From Thermofontimicrobium_A sp034505795 (GTDB lineage Bacteria > Zhuqueibacterota > Zhuqueibacteria > Thermofontimicrobiales > Thermofontimicrobiaceae), in the NCBI GenBank assembly GCA_034505795.1, contig JAPDQM010000004.1:1-64000 (forward strand): 64,000 bases of DNA, read 5' to 3'. Shown one piece after another: positions 45,660 to 53,896 of the stretch. Both the position numbers and the translations under genes were made by a program. The stretch's first letter is position 1. Each line of letters starts with the position of its first letter. The notes under the pieces are model-generated. The model saw nothing but the letters and a program-made list of their open reading frames with translations. It did not search any database and was not told where the DNA came from.

Positions 45660-47735
45660 TTAGCGAATGATTAAGAATTTTACAACCTGACTCTGACCAG
45701 TGACATTGTCCGTCACCACAGCAATATAGACGCCACTAACGACGATCTGCTGATACTCGGTGGTGCAGGACCAATAGGCATCGCCACTGCCATCGGTATG
45801 CTCGATGGTTTTGATCAATTCCCCGGTTTCGGTATAAATTTTGATCGTACATTGCCCGGGAATATTGTAAAATGCCAATTTATCACTTTCCCCTGGGAAG
45901 AGCAGGCGATTCGGATCGGCCGAGATGTTGTAGGGATTCGGCACTACCCGAATCTGGCTCAACGATTCGCCAGCCGGACGTTTCAGATTGGTCGGATCAT
46001 AAGTTTGGGTGTAGTACCGGCTACTGCGCAAAATGTCTGCAGGGATATTAAGCGTTGGATCAGCAGGAATTTCGTTGCCGGTGGAAACAATATAATAAAA
46101 ATAGGAAACACCCCGCTCCAAAACGGTATCATTGAAACTCCGCTCATCGGGTCCGGCGCGATGGATCAATTGGTAGGTGCTGTCGTACTGGCCTTTGGCC
46201 CGATAAATTTCAAAACCCGTTCTTTCTGGGTCATTTTCTTCATAAACTTCCCAATTCAGCATGATGCGATCGCCACCGCCATTGACTCGAAAAACACTGG
46301 GCGGCTTTGGTGGTTGTTGAATGGCATATCCGGATTGATAATTGGCAATCGCACGTCGGAACGTTTGAAAGAGCGAGTCCCGGCCACTCAGCACCCATTC
46401 GTTTTTCGTTTTGGCGCTAATCTGGCCGGTCTTGAATTGCTTGCCAATCTCAATGCACTTTTCGCGGCTTAAACCCGCGGCTGCCTCCGCCCAAACGATG
46501 CGAACGCTCTCGCCGGGACGCAAGGTGTAAGGTCCATAGCCATTGCAAGCAGAAAATCCACCGGGAGTCCCCAATGCTGGATCGCCGGTGGGCTCGGCGA
46601 AGTTGCCCGACGGTTCCACTTTCCAGGCATGCCGCGGCGACATGTGGCCTTTGGACATCCAGCCGTATTCGGATTCCATGCGCGCCACATTGTAGGGATC
46701 GTTCTGCGAGGTATTGGGCGCATCGGAAGATTCGTATGTCGTAGTGGATGGCTGGCCCGGATCATCGGTCGGGTCCGTGGCCGAGCGGTCGGCATGCAGC
46801 GTGACTACACCAATGAACTGTGCTGAGCCAAGCCGACCAACCGTATCCGCCGAACCAATGTATCCAGCCGATCCCGCCGGATTCCAGATCGGCGCGCCTA
46901 AATTGTCATATTGCGTAAATGGCGGATATTTGCCATGCCAACCAAATTGCGCCCGGAATTGTTCATTGGGAGGATCGGGCATCACACCGTCGCCTCGCGC
47001 ATCCAGCATCAAATTAATGCCCCAGCCTGTCGCATTGCCAATAAGATAACGCGTTTCACGGCATACCGCCCAACGAAATTGGAAAAAGAAATAAACATCC
47101 TCCAGCGTCTGATTCGGCAATTCAATCTCCGGATCATCATCGACATTACCCGTGTTGGTAAAGGTGTACTCACAGATGATATAATTATCATGATAGGGAT
47201 GGCTGAATTGCATGATCTTGCGGGTGGTGGTAATGCCGATCTGGTTATTGGTGATATTCAAAATCATGCGATCGGCTTTCAGCGTTGGATCGACACCATC
47301 ATTATCCACCCGCTTTTCGTAGGTCTCGATTAAGTCAACTGTCGTTTTGGGCGGTTCAAAGCGGCTATACATCTCGAATTTCACCGGGAAAAATTCATTG
47401 GCGCCGGTCACTCGTGGACCGACATGCACCACTTTATACGGGTAAAAGACGCCTTTTTCATCGGTGAAATTCTTGCAGCCGATCCAGAAGGCCTTGGCTG
47501 CTTGCATGTCCTGATAACGGTAGATACCCTCCCATTGCATCCCGCACTGTTGCACTTTCAAATTCCCATGCTCGATTTCGGAACCGATTTCCGAATACCA
47601 GTTATGCAGCGAGCCAACAGCCAGCCATTTGACTGCAAATTGAGCGTTGGCCAGAAACGGGTTCAGCGCGAAAATTATAACGCCGATAAGCACGCCCCAT
47701 CGCATCCGTTTCTTTTCAAAAATTTGTTTATTCAT
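45660..47735 (-). CDS. Secreted receptor-partner protein with variant T9SS-like C-terminus (module A)
   Basis: Protein of 691 aa, ATG start behind GAGGACG, with a longish n-region (MNKQIFEKKRMRWG) before the hydrophobic signal core ending NAQ. Blocks shared with modules B and C: YHDNYIICEYTFTNTGN, SATDPTDDPGQPST, YTLRPGESVRIVWAEA and GGDRIMLNWEV, the last opening a fibronectin type III domain. The C-terminus begins IRVVPNPYNISADPNRL, contains CTIKIYTETGELIKTIEH and ends VVKFLIIR. It lies downstream of the module A receptor by 172 bases. No catalytic motif seen; interpreted as the surface partner of the receptor. Confidence 0.82.
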   Translation of the reverse strand: MNKQIFEKKRMRWGVLIGVIIFALNPFLANAQFAVKWLAVGSLHNWYSEIGSEIEHGNLKVQQCGMQWEGIYRYQDMQAAKAFWIGCKNFTDEKGVFYPYKVVHVGPRVTGANEFFPVKFEMYSRFEPPKTTVDLIETYEKRVDNDGVDPTLKADRMILNITNNQIGITTTRKIMQFSHPYHDNYIICEYTFTNTGNVDDDPEIELPNQTLEDVYFFFQFRWAVCRETRYLIGNATGWGINLMLDARGDGVMPDPPNEQFRAQFGWHGKYPPFTQYDNLGAPIWNPAGSAGYIGSADTVGRLGSAQFIGVVTLHADRSATDPTDDPGQPSTTTYESSDAPNTSQNDPYNVARMESEYGWMSKGHMSPRHAWKVEPSGNFAEPTGDPALGTPGGFSACNGYGPYTLRPGESVRIVWAEAAAGLSREKCIEIGKQFKTGQISAKTKNEWVLSGRDSLFQTFRRAIANYQSGYAIQQPPKPPSVFRVNGGGDRIMLNWEVYEENDPERTGFEIYRAKGQYDSTYQLIHRAGPDERSFNDTVLERGVSYFYYIVSTGNEIPADPTLNIPADILRSSRYYTQTYDPTNLKRPAGESLSQIRVVPNPYNISADPNRLLFPGESDKLAFYNIPGQCTIKIYTETGELIKTIEHTDGSGDAYWSCTTEYQQIVVSGVYIAVVTDNVTGQSQVVKFLIIR

Positions 47736-47907
47736 AGCGTCCTCAAGGTTTAATGAAACACCATAGCGATTTATCGTTTGCTACTTGTCCAGCGGACTGT
47801 ATCCCTGTAGGCCTTAAAGCAGTCATCTTTCAAATATCGTTTATCGTGGTTGGCCAGAGCTTTCGATCCGCCGGTGTCGTTATCTGGCAAAATGCAATTC
47901 ATTTCTT

Positions 47908-50900
47908 TTATTTGATGTCGAACGACATTCGAATTCCCCAGAAAATATCCCGCGGATCAAGGAACGTGAAGAACTGCTGATTCGGCATGTCGATATAGGC
48001 TTTCGTCTCCAAAATTCGTTTCTTGCGCGCTTCATCAGGATCGTTGGGATCGTAGGGTTCATACGGTACAGTCCGATAATCTCCCGGTCGGTCATTGCCA
48101 GGGATATTGCCATAACCCAATTCGTCGCCGATCTTGGCCGGCAGATGTAACGACTTCATATAGGCGATATAATCGGGAGAATCCACGAAGCCGTATTGCG
48201 TCATATACTTGAAATTGAACACGTTCGAAATATCCACAAAGAACTCGACATTGGCCGTGCCAATGCGGAAATTTCGGCTGAATTTAATATTAACATTATA
48301 GTAATCTTTCCATTGCACATTATTTTCAATGCCAGGAATCGAGCCGCCGCCGGTCCAGGTAAAATGATAACCCGACCGCCAGGTAGCTAACACATTCAGC
48401 CGCCAATCCGCCAATGGATAAATATTCAGCAATTTTGGGCCAAATTGTTGTGGCATAAAGAAATCAAAATCGGCCCGGGCATACGGCCTTGGCACCGGTT
48501 TTTCCTGATAACTGCGCCAGGTTTCTGATTCAATACGTCGCATCACAGCGGGATTATTGGAGTAAGTGCTAAAGCCAAAATTGCCAGCCGTCGTGACTTC
48601 ATAGGTGTAGTTGACAAATCCCTGGATCCAGTTGCCGCGATTTTTACGCAACGTCACCTCAAAACCGCGCGTGTCCTGATAGTTATAGGGCTTGCTAACC
48701 GAATAATTCACTGTTCCATCATCTCGTTGATAGGTCACCGCACGCGGCTGCAACGAAGAATCCCGGTAGTAACCGGCAACCCGCACCAAAAACTGATTGA
48801 ATAGATTGTGCTCATACCCCAACTCATAGGCTACGGTTCTGGGCAGTGGATTGTTGGGGCTGGCGATCCGCATCACATATTTGGTAGCGGTTTCGCGACG
48901 CAGCAGATAGAGATTTTCCGGTGTTGGCAACTGTCGAAAATGTCCATAATTAAAGTAAAGTTTGCTATTGATAGTGATGGGGAAGGCAATACCCAGCCGG
49001 GGGCTCAAGTTAAAGATGCGCTTGGTGGGTTCTTTATCCAGCAGGGTATCAATGCCCGTAGAATATTTGGCCGAAAATGCCTTGTTCCAGGGATCATCGT
49101 ACGCGTACCACTCGCCGCCGGCATGGGAATAATCAAGCCGTAAGCCCACATTAGCAATCATCCCCTCGAATTCCAATTTATCCTGTAGATAGATCGCGGC
49201 GCGAACCGGATAGGTGTGCCATTTTGATTGAGAGCGGCCGCTGGGCAGAAAAATGTCCACTGACGCATAATTCACATTATTATCCGTGTAGATAAATTCA
49301 ACGCCACCCTTCAAATTGTTGAAGCGATCAAGCTGACTGGTCATATCGAAGCGGGTGGTATAGACGGTCACGCGGCTGCTATCGCGCGAGTTGCTCATTC
49401 CCACTCCCATGCGCAGGCCCACAATGCCGGTGCTGGGTGCGGGCTGATAGCCAAAAGGCGCTTCATCGATATAATAGTTGTCGCCAAATTTGTAGACCCG
49501 GGAGGTATCTCGTGGAGTGCCGGGATTGGTATTGTAACTGGATTGAAAACGTTGCAGGGTGACTTCATAAAAAGTTTTCGGACTGAGCACATGGGTAAAT
49601 TTGGCGCCAAAGTTGGTCCGAGTGACGGTAGACGGGCACCAATAATCTGTGCCGTACATTCTGCCATCGATGTATTTTGGGCCATTGCTCAGCGCACTGG
49701 CAATGCTCCAGGAATCACTAAAAATCCCAGGCTCACCGGAGTTATTATCATTGGTACCACTCTGCCTTCCAATGAGGCCGTCGATCATCAGTTTCATGCC
49801 TTCGCCAATGTCCGAGGTAATTTTCAGTTGTCCATTGTAATCGCGATAGGCATCGCGCGACAGCGGCACGATGTACATATCTCGCGCATCGCGATACGAA
49901 GCAAAGAACCGAAGATTGCCCAACGGTTCGCTGATAAATGGCACCGGCCCACCAAAACTCATGTCAACATTATAATCGGGCTTGGAGATGTCCAATTTGC
50001 GCCGATGCTCCCACAGGAACACCTGTTGCGCGGCTGCTGGAGTCAAATCGTTATCCGGATTATCATCTTTCAAGGTTTTTGCTGAAACCGCATTCCACCC
50101 TTCAAATTCAACATATTGCTTTTGCGTGTACTCATCCCAGGCTCCATTTTTGGTGCCGGTCCAACAAACCGCATTATCCACATACGGCCGAATCCAGTAG
50201 GAATCCCAGGACGAGGGAGAATGGCCAAAATGCTTCTTTGCCGGCGGGCTGTAACGCGTCAGCAAACCGAAGTGATACTGGTCTTTTTTGCCTTCTTTGG
50301 TGACTACGTGAATCAGACCCGCGCGCATGTTGCCGTATTCAGCATTAAAGCCACCGGTTTGAATTTGGATTTCATCGATGGAGGTGTAGCTTATCGCCGT
50401 ATAGGGCTGATTGTTTCGCTCATCTCGAAGCGTAAAGCCGTTCACCATAAACGCAGTCTGATCGGCGCCACCGCCACGAATGGTCAATCCCTGCACGCCA
50501 GCTTCCAGAGCTACCACACTGGCGACACTGACTACCGGCAGCGATTGGATCTCTTTGGCATTCAGGTTGGCCTGGCTCGCTGAAACATCTTTTTGCACCA
50601 CTGGCCGTTCAGCCACAACCTGCACTTCCTCGCCCATGATGGCCTGCAATTTCATTTTGAAATCTACAGTCGTAGTAAGATCAATGCTGACACGCACATT
50701 GGCTGCAGTTAAATTTGCATAGCCCATCATGGTGGCTTTCAACGTATAGGTGCCAGGTGGAACGTTTAAAATGACATAATATCCTTTGAGATCAGCCGCG
50801 GCCCCCATCATCGTGCCTTCGATAACGATGTTAGCGCCTGGCAGGGGCTGGCCATTTTCAGAATCGGTGACCACACCAGCTATCTTTCCGGTCACGCCAG

Positions 50901-50961
50901 CCATTATCGGTTGAGCTGCTAACAGCAGCAGGACACTGAAACAAAGAATCAACTTTCTCAT
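47908..50961 (-). CDS. TonB-dependent receptor with carboxypeptidase-regulatory domain (module A)
   Basis: Receptor of 1017 aa, ATG start behind AAGGAGAGG. Signal peptide MRKLILCFSVLLLLAAQPIMA; CarboxypepD_reg-like domain (GKIAGVVTDSENGQPLPGAN); TonB-box-like VQVVAERP; plug with LTIRGGGADQTAFMVNGFTL and FNAEYGNMRAGLIHVVTKEG; the AVCWTGTKNGAWD loop; barrel with KAYIDMPNQQFFTFLDPRD. It ends MSFDIK, so the last residue is Lys rather than an aromatic, unlike the other four receptors. A consensus promoter (51273-51301) lies about 310 bases upstream, in the region divergent to the Fur/FeoB operon. Substrate unknown; an iron or haem compound is possible from position but not shown. Confidence 0.93.
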   Translation of the reverse strand: MRKLILCFSVLLLLAAQPIMAGVTGKIAGVVTDSENGQPLPGANIVIEGTMMGAAADLKGYYVILNVPPGTYTLKATMMGYANLTAANVRVSIDLTTTVDFKMKLQAIMGEEVQVVAERPVVQKDVSASQANLNAKEIQSLPVVSVASVVALEAGVQGLTIRGGGADQTAFMVNGFTLRDERNNQPYTAISYTSIDEIQIQTGGFNAEYGNMRAGLIHVVTKEGKKDQYHFGLLTRYSPPAKKHFGHSPSSWDSYWIRPYVDNAVCWTGTKNGAWDEYTQKQYVEFEGWNAVSAKTLKDDNPDNDLTPAAAQQVFLWEHRRKLDISKPDYNVDMSFGGPVPFISEPLGNLRFFASYRDARDMYIVPLSRDAYRDYNGQLKITSDIGEGMKLMIDGLIGRQSGTNDNNSGEPGIFSDSWSIASALSNGPKYIDGRMYGTDYWCPSTVTRTNFGAKFTHVLSPKTFYEVTLQRFQSSYNTNPGTPRDTSRVYKFGDNYYIDEAPFGYQPAPSTGIVGLRMGVGMSNSRDSSRVTVYTTRFDMTSQLDRFNNLKGGVEFIYTDNNVNYASVDIFLPSGRSQSKWHTYPVRAAIYLQDKLEFEGMIANVGLRLDYSHAGGEWYAYDDPWNKAFSAKYSTGIDTLLDKEPTKRIFNLSPRLGIAFPITINSKLYFNYGHFRQLPTPENLYLLRRETATKYVMRIASPNNPLPRTVAYELGYEHNLFNQFLVRVAGYYRDSSLQPRAVTYQRDDGTVNYSVSKPYNYQDTRGFEVTLRKNRGNWIQGFVNYTYEVTTAGNFGFSTYSNNPAVMRRIESETWRSYQEKPVPRPYARADFDFFMPQQFGPKLLNIYPLADWRLNVLATWRSGYHFTWTGGGSIPGIENNVQWKDYYNVNIKFSRNFRIGTANVEFFVDISNVFNFKYMTQYGFVDSPDYIAYMKSLHLPAKIGDELGYGNIPGNDRPGDYRTVPYEPYDPNDPDEARKKRILETKAYIDMPNQQFFTFLDPRDIFWGIRMSFDIK

Positions 50962-51272
50962 AGGACAGGCCTCTCCTTAAAGTAAAGGATTTTTGATTAA
51001 TTGAAAAGTTACCATTAGCAGGCAAGGCTGCAGGAGCGAATGGATGAAACGATAAAAAGAATGGAATGCAGGTAAACAAGAGTAGCAAGAGGTGTGAACA
51101 GCCTTTCGGTCGTCTAATGGCATAGAATTATAACGACTATTTAGCACAGATCGATAACTAATGGGCATGAGGCGCTTGATTCTCGACGCGATGGATTCGG
51201 GCCTCCCGCCGGTTGCCAGTTCCGATATTTGGAACAAGCAAGACTGTTACTGTTTGTTAGGATGTCAAACTA

Positions 51273-51301
51273 ATTATATAAAATTTAAACATAATTGTCA
51301 A
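51273..51301 (-). promoter_or_regulatory. Consensus sigma-70-type promoter of module A
   Basis: On the minus strand TTGACA (51301-51296), a 17-base spacer and TATAAT (51278-51273) form an exact consensus match. The receptor start is about 310 bases downstream, so the leader is long. The Fur box lies 118 bases away on the other side, so direct Fur control of this promoter is not obvious. Confidence 0.75.
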
Positions 51302-51389
51302 CAAAAAATTTTATTTTTTTCAAATTTCATTTACGCTGCATTTCTGCGCTAGAATTGAAGCTGCATCTGACGCCCGGATCAAAAAACTA

Positions 51390-51418
51390 TTGATTAATTC
51401 AAATACATTTGCTACATT
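51390..51418 (+). promoter_or_regulatory. Candidate promoter of the Fur/FeoB operon
   Basis: TTGATT (51390-51395), 17-base spacer, TACATT (51413-51418). Both boxes match four of six consensus bases. The Fur box starts at the next base, where bound repressor would block initiation. Confidence 0.55.
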
Positions 51419-51437
51419 AATAATGATAATTATTATC
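51419..51437 (+). promoter_or_regulatory. Fur box
   Basis: The 19 bases AATAATGATAATTATTATC match the E. coli Fur consensus at 17 of 19 positions and form an inverted repeat. It lies directly behind the -10 box and 28 bases before the Fur-family start codon, implying repression of the operon by iron-loaded Fur, including autoregulation. Confidence 0.8.
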
Positions 51438-51464
51438 AATTTCACTTTGCCCTGGGAGTCGATG

Positions 51465-51926
51465 ATGCTAACAGAATTCAAGCGCCGTTATCAAGATTTC
51501 ATTGCGACCCGCAAACTTAAATCTTCCAAACGCCGCGATCTGATTGTCGATTTCATCATGCAGACCAAAGGCCATTTCACTATCGACGACATCTATCCCC
51601 AAATGCTAAAGATCGATCGTAGCATTGGTATCGCTACGGTTTATCGCACTCTGCGACTTCTGGTCGATAGCGGCATTTTGCGGGAGCATTCATTCGGTGA
51701 AAAGCGGGGCTATTTTGAGTTACTGCCGCTGCATACGCCACTGCATGACCATTTAATCTGTACCGATTGCGGTAAAATCATGGAATTCCAATGTCAGTCT
51801 ATTGAGCAAGAAAAACGGCGAATCGCGCAACAATATCAATTCAGCATACGAACCCATAAATTGGAAATTTTTGGAATTTGCGCCCAATGTCAACAACAAA
51901 AAAACAGCCTCAATATCCAGACATAG
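51465..51926 (+). CDS. fur: Fur-family metal-responsive repressor
   Basis: Protein of 153 aa. ATG 51465 is chosen over ATG 51462 because GGGAG is 6 bases upstream of it; the frame is open further upstream but runs through the Fur box. The N-terminal winged helix has HFTIDDIYPQM and the recognition helix GIATVYRTLRLLVDSGIL (about 55-72). The dimerisation domain has the regulatory site HDH (94-96) and two structural zinc pairs, CTDC (99-102) and CAQC (139-142). Length and motifs are normal for Fur. Zur or PerR cannot be fully excluded by sequence, but the FeoB neighbour and a Fur box in the promoter favour iron. The stop overlaps the feoB start by 40 bases. Confidence 0.88.
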   Translation: MLTEFKRRYQDFIATRKLKSSKRRDLIVDFIMQTKGHFTIDDIYPQMLKIDRSIGIATVYRTLRLLVDSGILREHSFGEKRGYFELLPLHTPLHDHLICTDCGKIMEFQCQSIEQEKRRIAQQYQFSIRTHKLEIFGICAQCQQQKNSLNIQT

Positions 51927-53896
51927 CTTCTGCTGATGTTAATCGAATCCAATTTCATAAAAATGTGATTCTCATTGTCGGCAATCCCAATGTCGGCAAG
52001 ACATCCATATTTAATCAGCTTGCTCGCAAGTATGCTATTACTGCCAATTATCCTTTTACCACGATTGAACTCAATACGGGTACTATCGATTTGAATGGCA
52101 AGCCATTCGAGATCATCGACACCGCCGGCATCTATCGCCTCGATCACCCCTCGGAAGAAGCTCAAATCACCCGCGATCTAATTTTTCACTCGCACCCAGA
52201 AATTCTTATTCAAGTCGTCGAGGCGGCTAATCTGGAACAATCCTTGTTGCTGACTGCCCAATTGTTGGAACTGCGGATCCCCTTAATATTGGTTCTAAAT
52301 ATGATTGATGAAACCGCCCGCCAGGGAGTGCGCATCAATGCCAGACTGCTTACAGCAAAATTAGGGGTTCCAGTCATCGAAACCGTTGCCACCGAAGGCA
52401 GAGGCATCGACGCTCTCAATAAGGCCATGAACCGCTTGAGTCCTCCTTCAAGCTTCATTCGCTATCCAGCCTTAGTGGAGCAATTGTATCATGATCTGCA
52501 CCTGTTGTTTCCTGCGAAAAATAAGCCATCCCATGCTTTGCTCTCATTGCTGGTTCTTAACGATCCCTACGCTCGACAGTGGCTTGATGACCATTACGGT
52601 CCGGAACTCAAAGAAAATGCCTTGAACTATATGAATATTTTTCTTGATAAGCATTTTCTCAATCCGGCCATGGCAATATTAAACTCCCAGCAAGCCTGGG
52701 TGCAGGACTTAGCCAGCCAGACCCTGAAACGAAAACGACATCTGACCATTTTGGGCCTGCAGAAATTCGGTGAATGGTCCCGTCATCCCTGGTATGGTTG
52801 GCTTATTGTATTCGTCATAATCGCTATTACCTATCTCTTGGTTGGAAAATTGGGGGCTGTCTATCTCGTCACGCGATTAGATGAATTTGTTTTCAATCCG
52901 CTCACCAACTATCTGGAGCGTCTGATTCCCTGGCCACTGGTGCAACGGCTGCTGGTGGGAGATTACGGGCTGCTTACTACCGGCTTATTCAACGCAATTG
53001 GCACTGTGCTACCTATCATCACCCTTTTTTTCCTGGTTCTCAATTTTATCGAGGACATCGGTTATCTCACCAATTTGATTGTGCTCACCAACCGCGTGTT
53101 CCAGAAAGTTGGTCTATCGGGCAAAGCGATTCTGCCATTGGTATTGGGATTTGGTTGCAAAACCATGGCCACGTTGTCCACGAAAATTCTGGATTCTAAA
53201 AAAGAGAAATATATCGCCATTTTTCTAATCGGTCTGGCCATTCCGTGTTCCAGCCAGATGAGCATCATTCTGGCCGTGCTGGCGCTGCAACCCATCGTCG
53301 TTCTTGTGATGGTGATTAGCGTTCTGTTCGTCATCGAAATCGCCGCGGGATTAATTCTGAATCGGCTGCTGCCCAAAGAGCCACAGCCAGATTTTATTAT
53401 CGCAATTCCGCCGATTCGGCTGCCGGATTTCACGCTACTGCTACAAAAGACCTATCATCGCACGCTGTGGTTTATCAAAGAAGCGGTGCCGCTGTTTCTA
53501 TTTGGTGCCTTCGTGCTCTTTTTATTGCACGAAACCGGCGGCATGAAAATTCTAGAATGGCTCCTGCGTCCAGTTATTGTCTCATTTTTGGATCTTCCCA
53601 TCAAATTTTCAGAGGCATTGGTGCTAAGTCTGGCTCGGTCTGAGGCGGGCGCCGTCTTGGTCATGGACATGGTTCGAAATGCCGAATTGACATCGAAACA
53701 GCTCATTGTGGCCATCATCGTACTGACGCTGTTCGTGCCTTGCATTTCTGATATCATGGCGATCATCAAATCATTGAAACTCAGGAAAGCAATGATAATG
53801 GTATTTATCATCACCTGCTCCGCCTTCTTGGTCGGCGGATTGATGAATTACTTTTTAAATATTTCAGCGATTGGAGGATTATTAGATGCGTTTTAG
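51887..53896 (+). CDS. feoB: FeoB-type ferrous iron transporter
   Basis: Protein of 669 aa starting at ATG 51887, inside the end of the Fur gene, implying translational coupling. The N-terminal GTPase domain has G1 GNPNVGKTS (32-40), switch segment NYPFTTIE (the usual PG is PF), G3 DTAG (78-81) and G4 NMID (138-141). About residue 295 onward is a polytopic membrane domain. The first gate motif reads GFGCKTMA (G421-C424), where classic FeoB has GFGCNVPA, and the second reads IPCSSQ instead of SCSARLP. The gate cysteines remain. It takes up Fe(II) across the inner membrane. It is shorter than E. coli FeoB (773 aa) and belongs to a divergent FeoB branch. Confidence 0.9.
   Translation: MSTTKKQPQYPDIASADVNRIQFHKNVILIVGNPNVGKTSIFNQLARKYAITANYPFTTIELNTGTIDLNGKPFEIIDTAGIYRLDHPSEEAQITRDLIFHSHPEILIQVVEAANLEQSLLLTAQLLELRIPLILVLNMIDETARQGVRINARLLTAKLGVPVIETVATEGRGIDALNKAMNRLSPPSSFIRYPALVEQLYHDLHLLFPAKNKPSHALLSLLVLNDPYARQWLDDHYGPELKENALNYMNIFLDKHFLNPAMAILNSQQAWVQDLASQTLKRKRHLTILGLQKFGEWSRHPWYGWLIVFVIIAITYLLVGKLGAVYLVTRLDEFVFNPLTNYLERLIPWPLVQRLLVGDYGLLTTGLFNAIGTVLPIITLFFLVLNFIEDIGYLTNLIVLTNRVFQKVGLSGKAILPLVLGFGCKTMATLSTKILDSKKEKYIAIFLIGLAIPCSSQMSIILAVLALQPIVVLVMVISVLFVIEIAAGLILNRLLPKEPQPDFIIAIPPIRLPDFTLLLQKTYHRTLWFIKEAVPLFLFGAFVLFLLHETGGMKILEWLLRPVIVSFLDLPIKFSEALVLSLARSEAGAVLVMDMVRNAELTSKQLIVAIIVLTLFVPCISDIMAIIKSLKLRKAMIMVFIITCSAFLVGGLMNYFLNISAIGGLLDAF

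Larger units (their letters stand above)
50962..51464. other. Divergent control region between module A and the Fur/FeoB operon
   Basis: About 500 bases with promoters in both directions: a perfect consensus promoter toward module A (51273-51301) and a weaker one toward the Fur-family gene (51390-51418) followed by a Fur box (51419-51437). AT content rises sharply between 51260 and 51440. No gene was seen. Confidence 0.75.

Noticed and set aside
30809..47735. SusD-family assignment for the receptor partners
   Set aside because: They have no lipobox and no helical TPR-like body; they are strand-rich with fibronectin and sorting-type ends.
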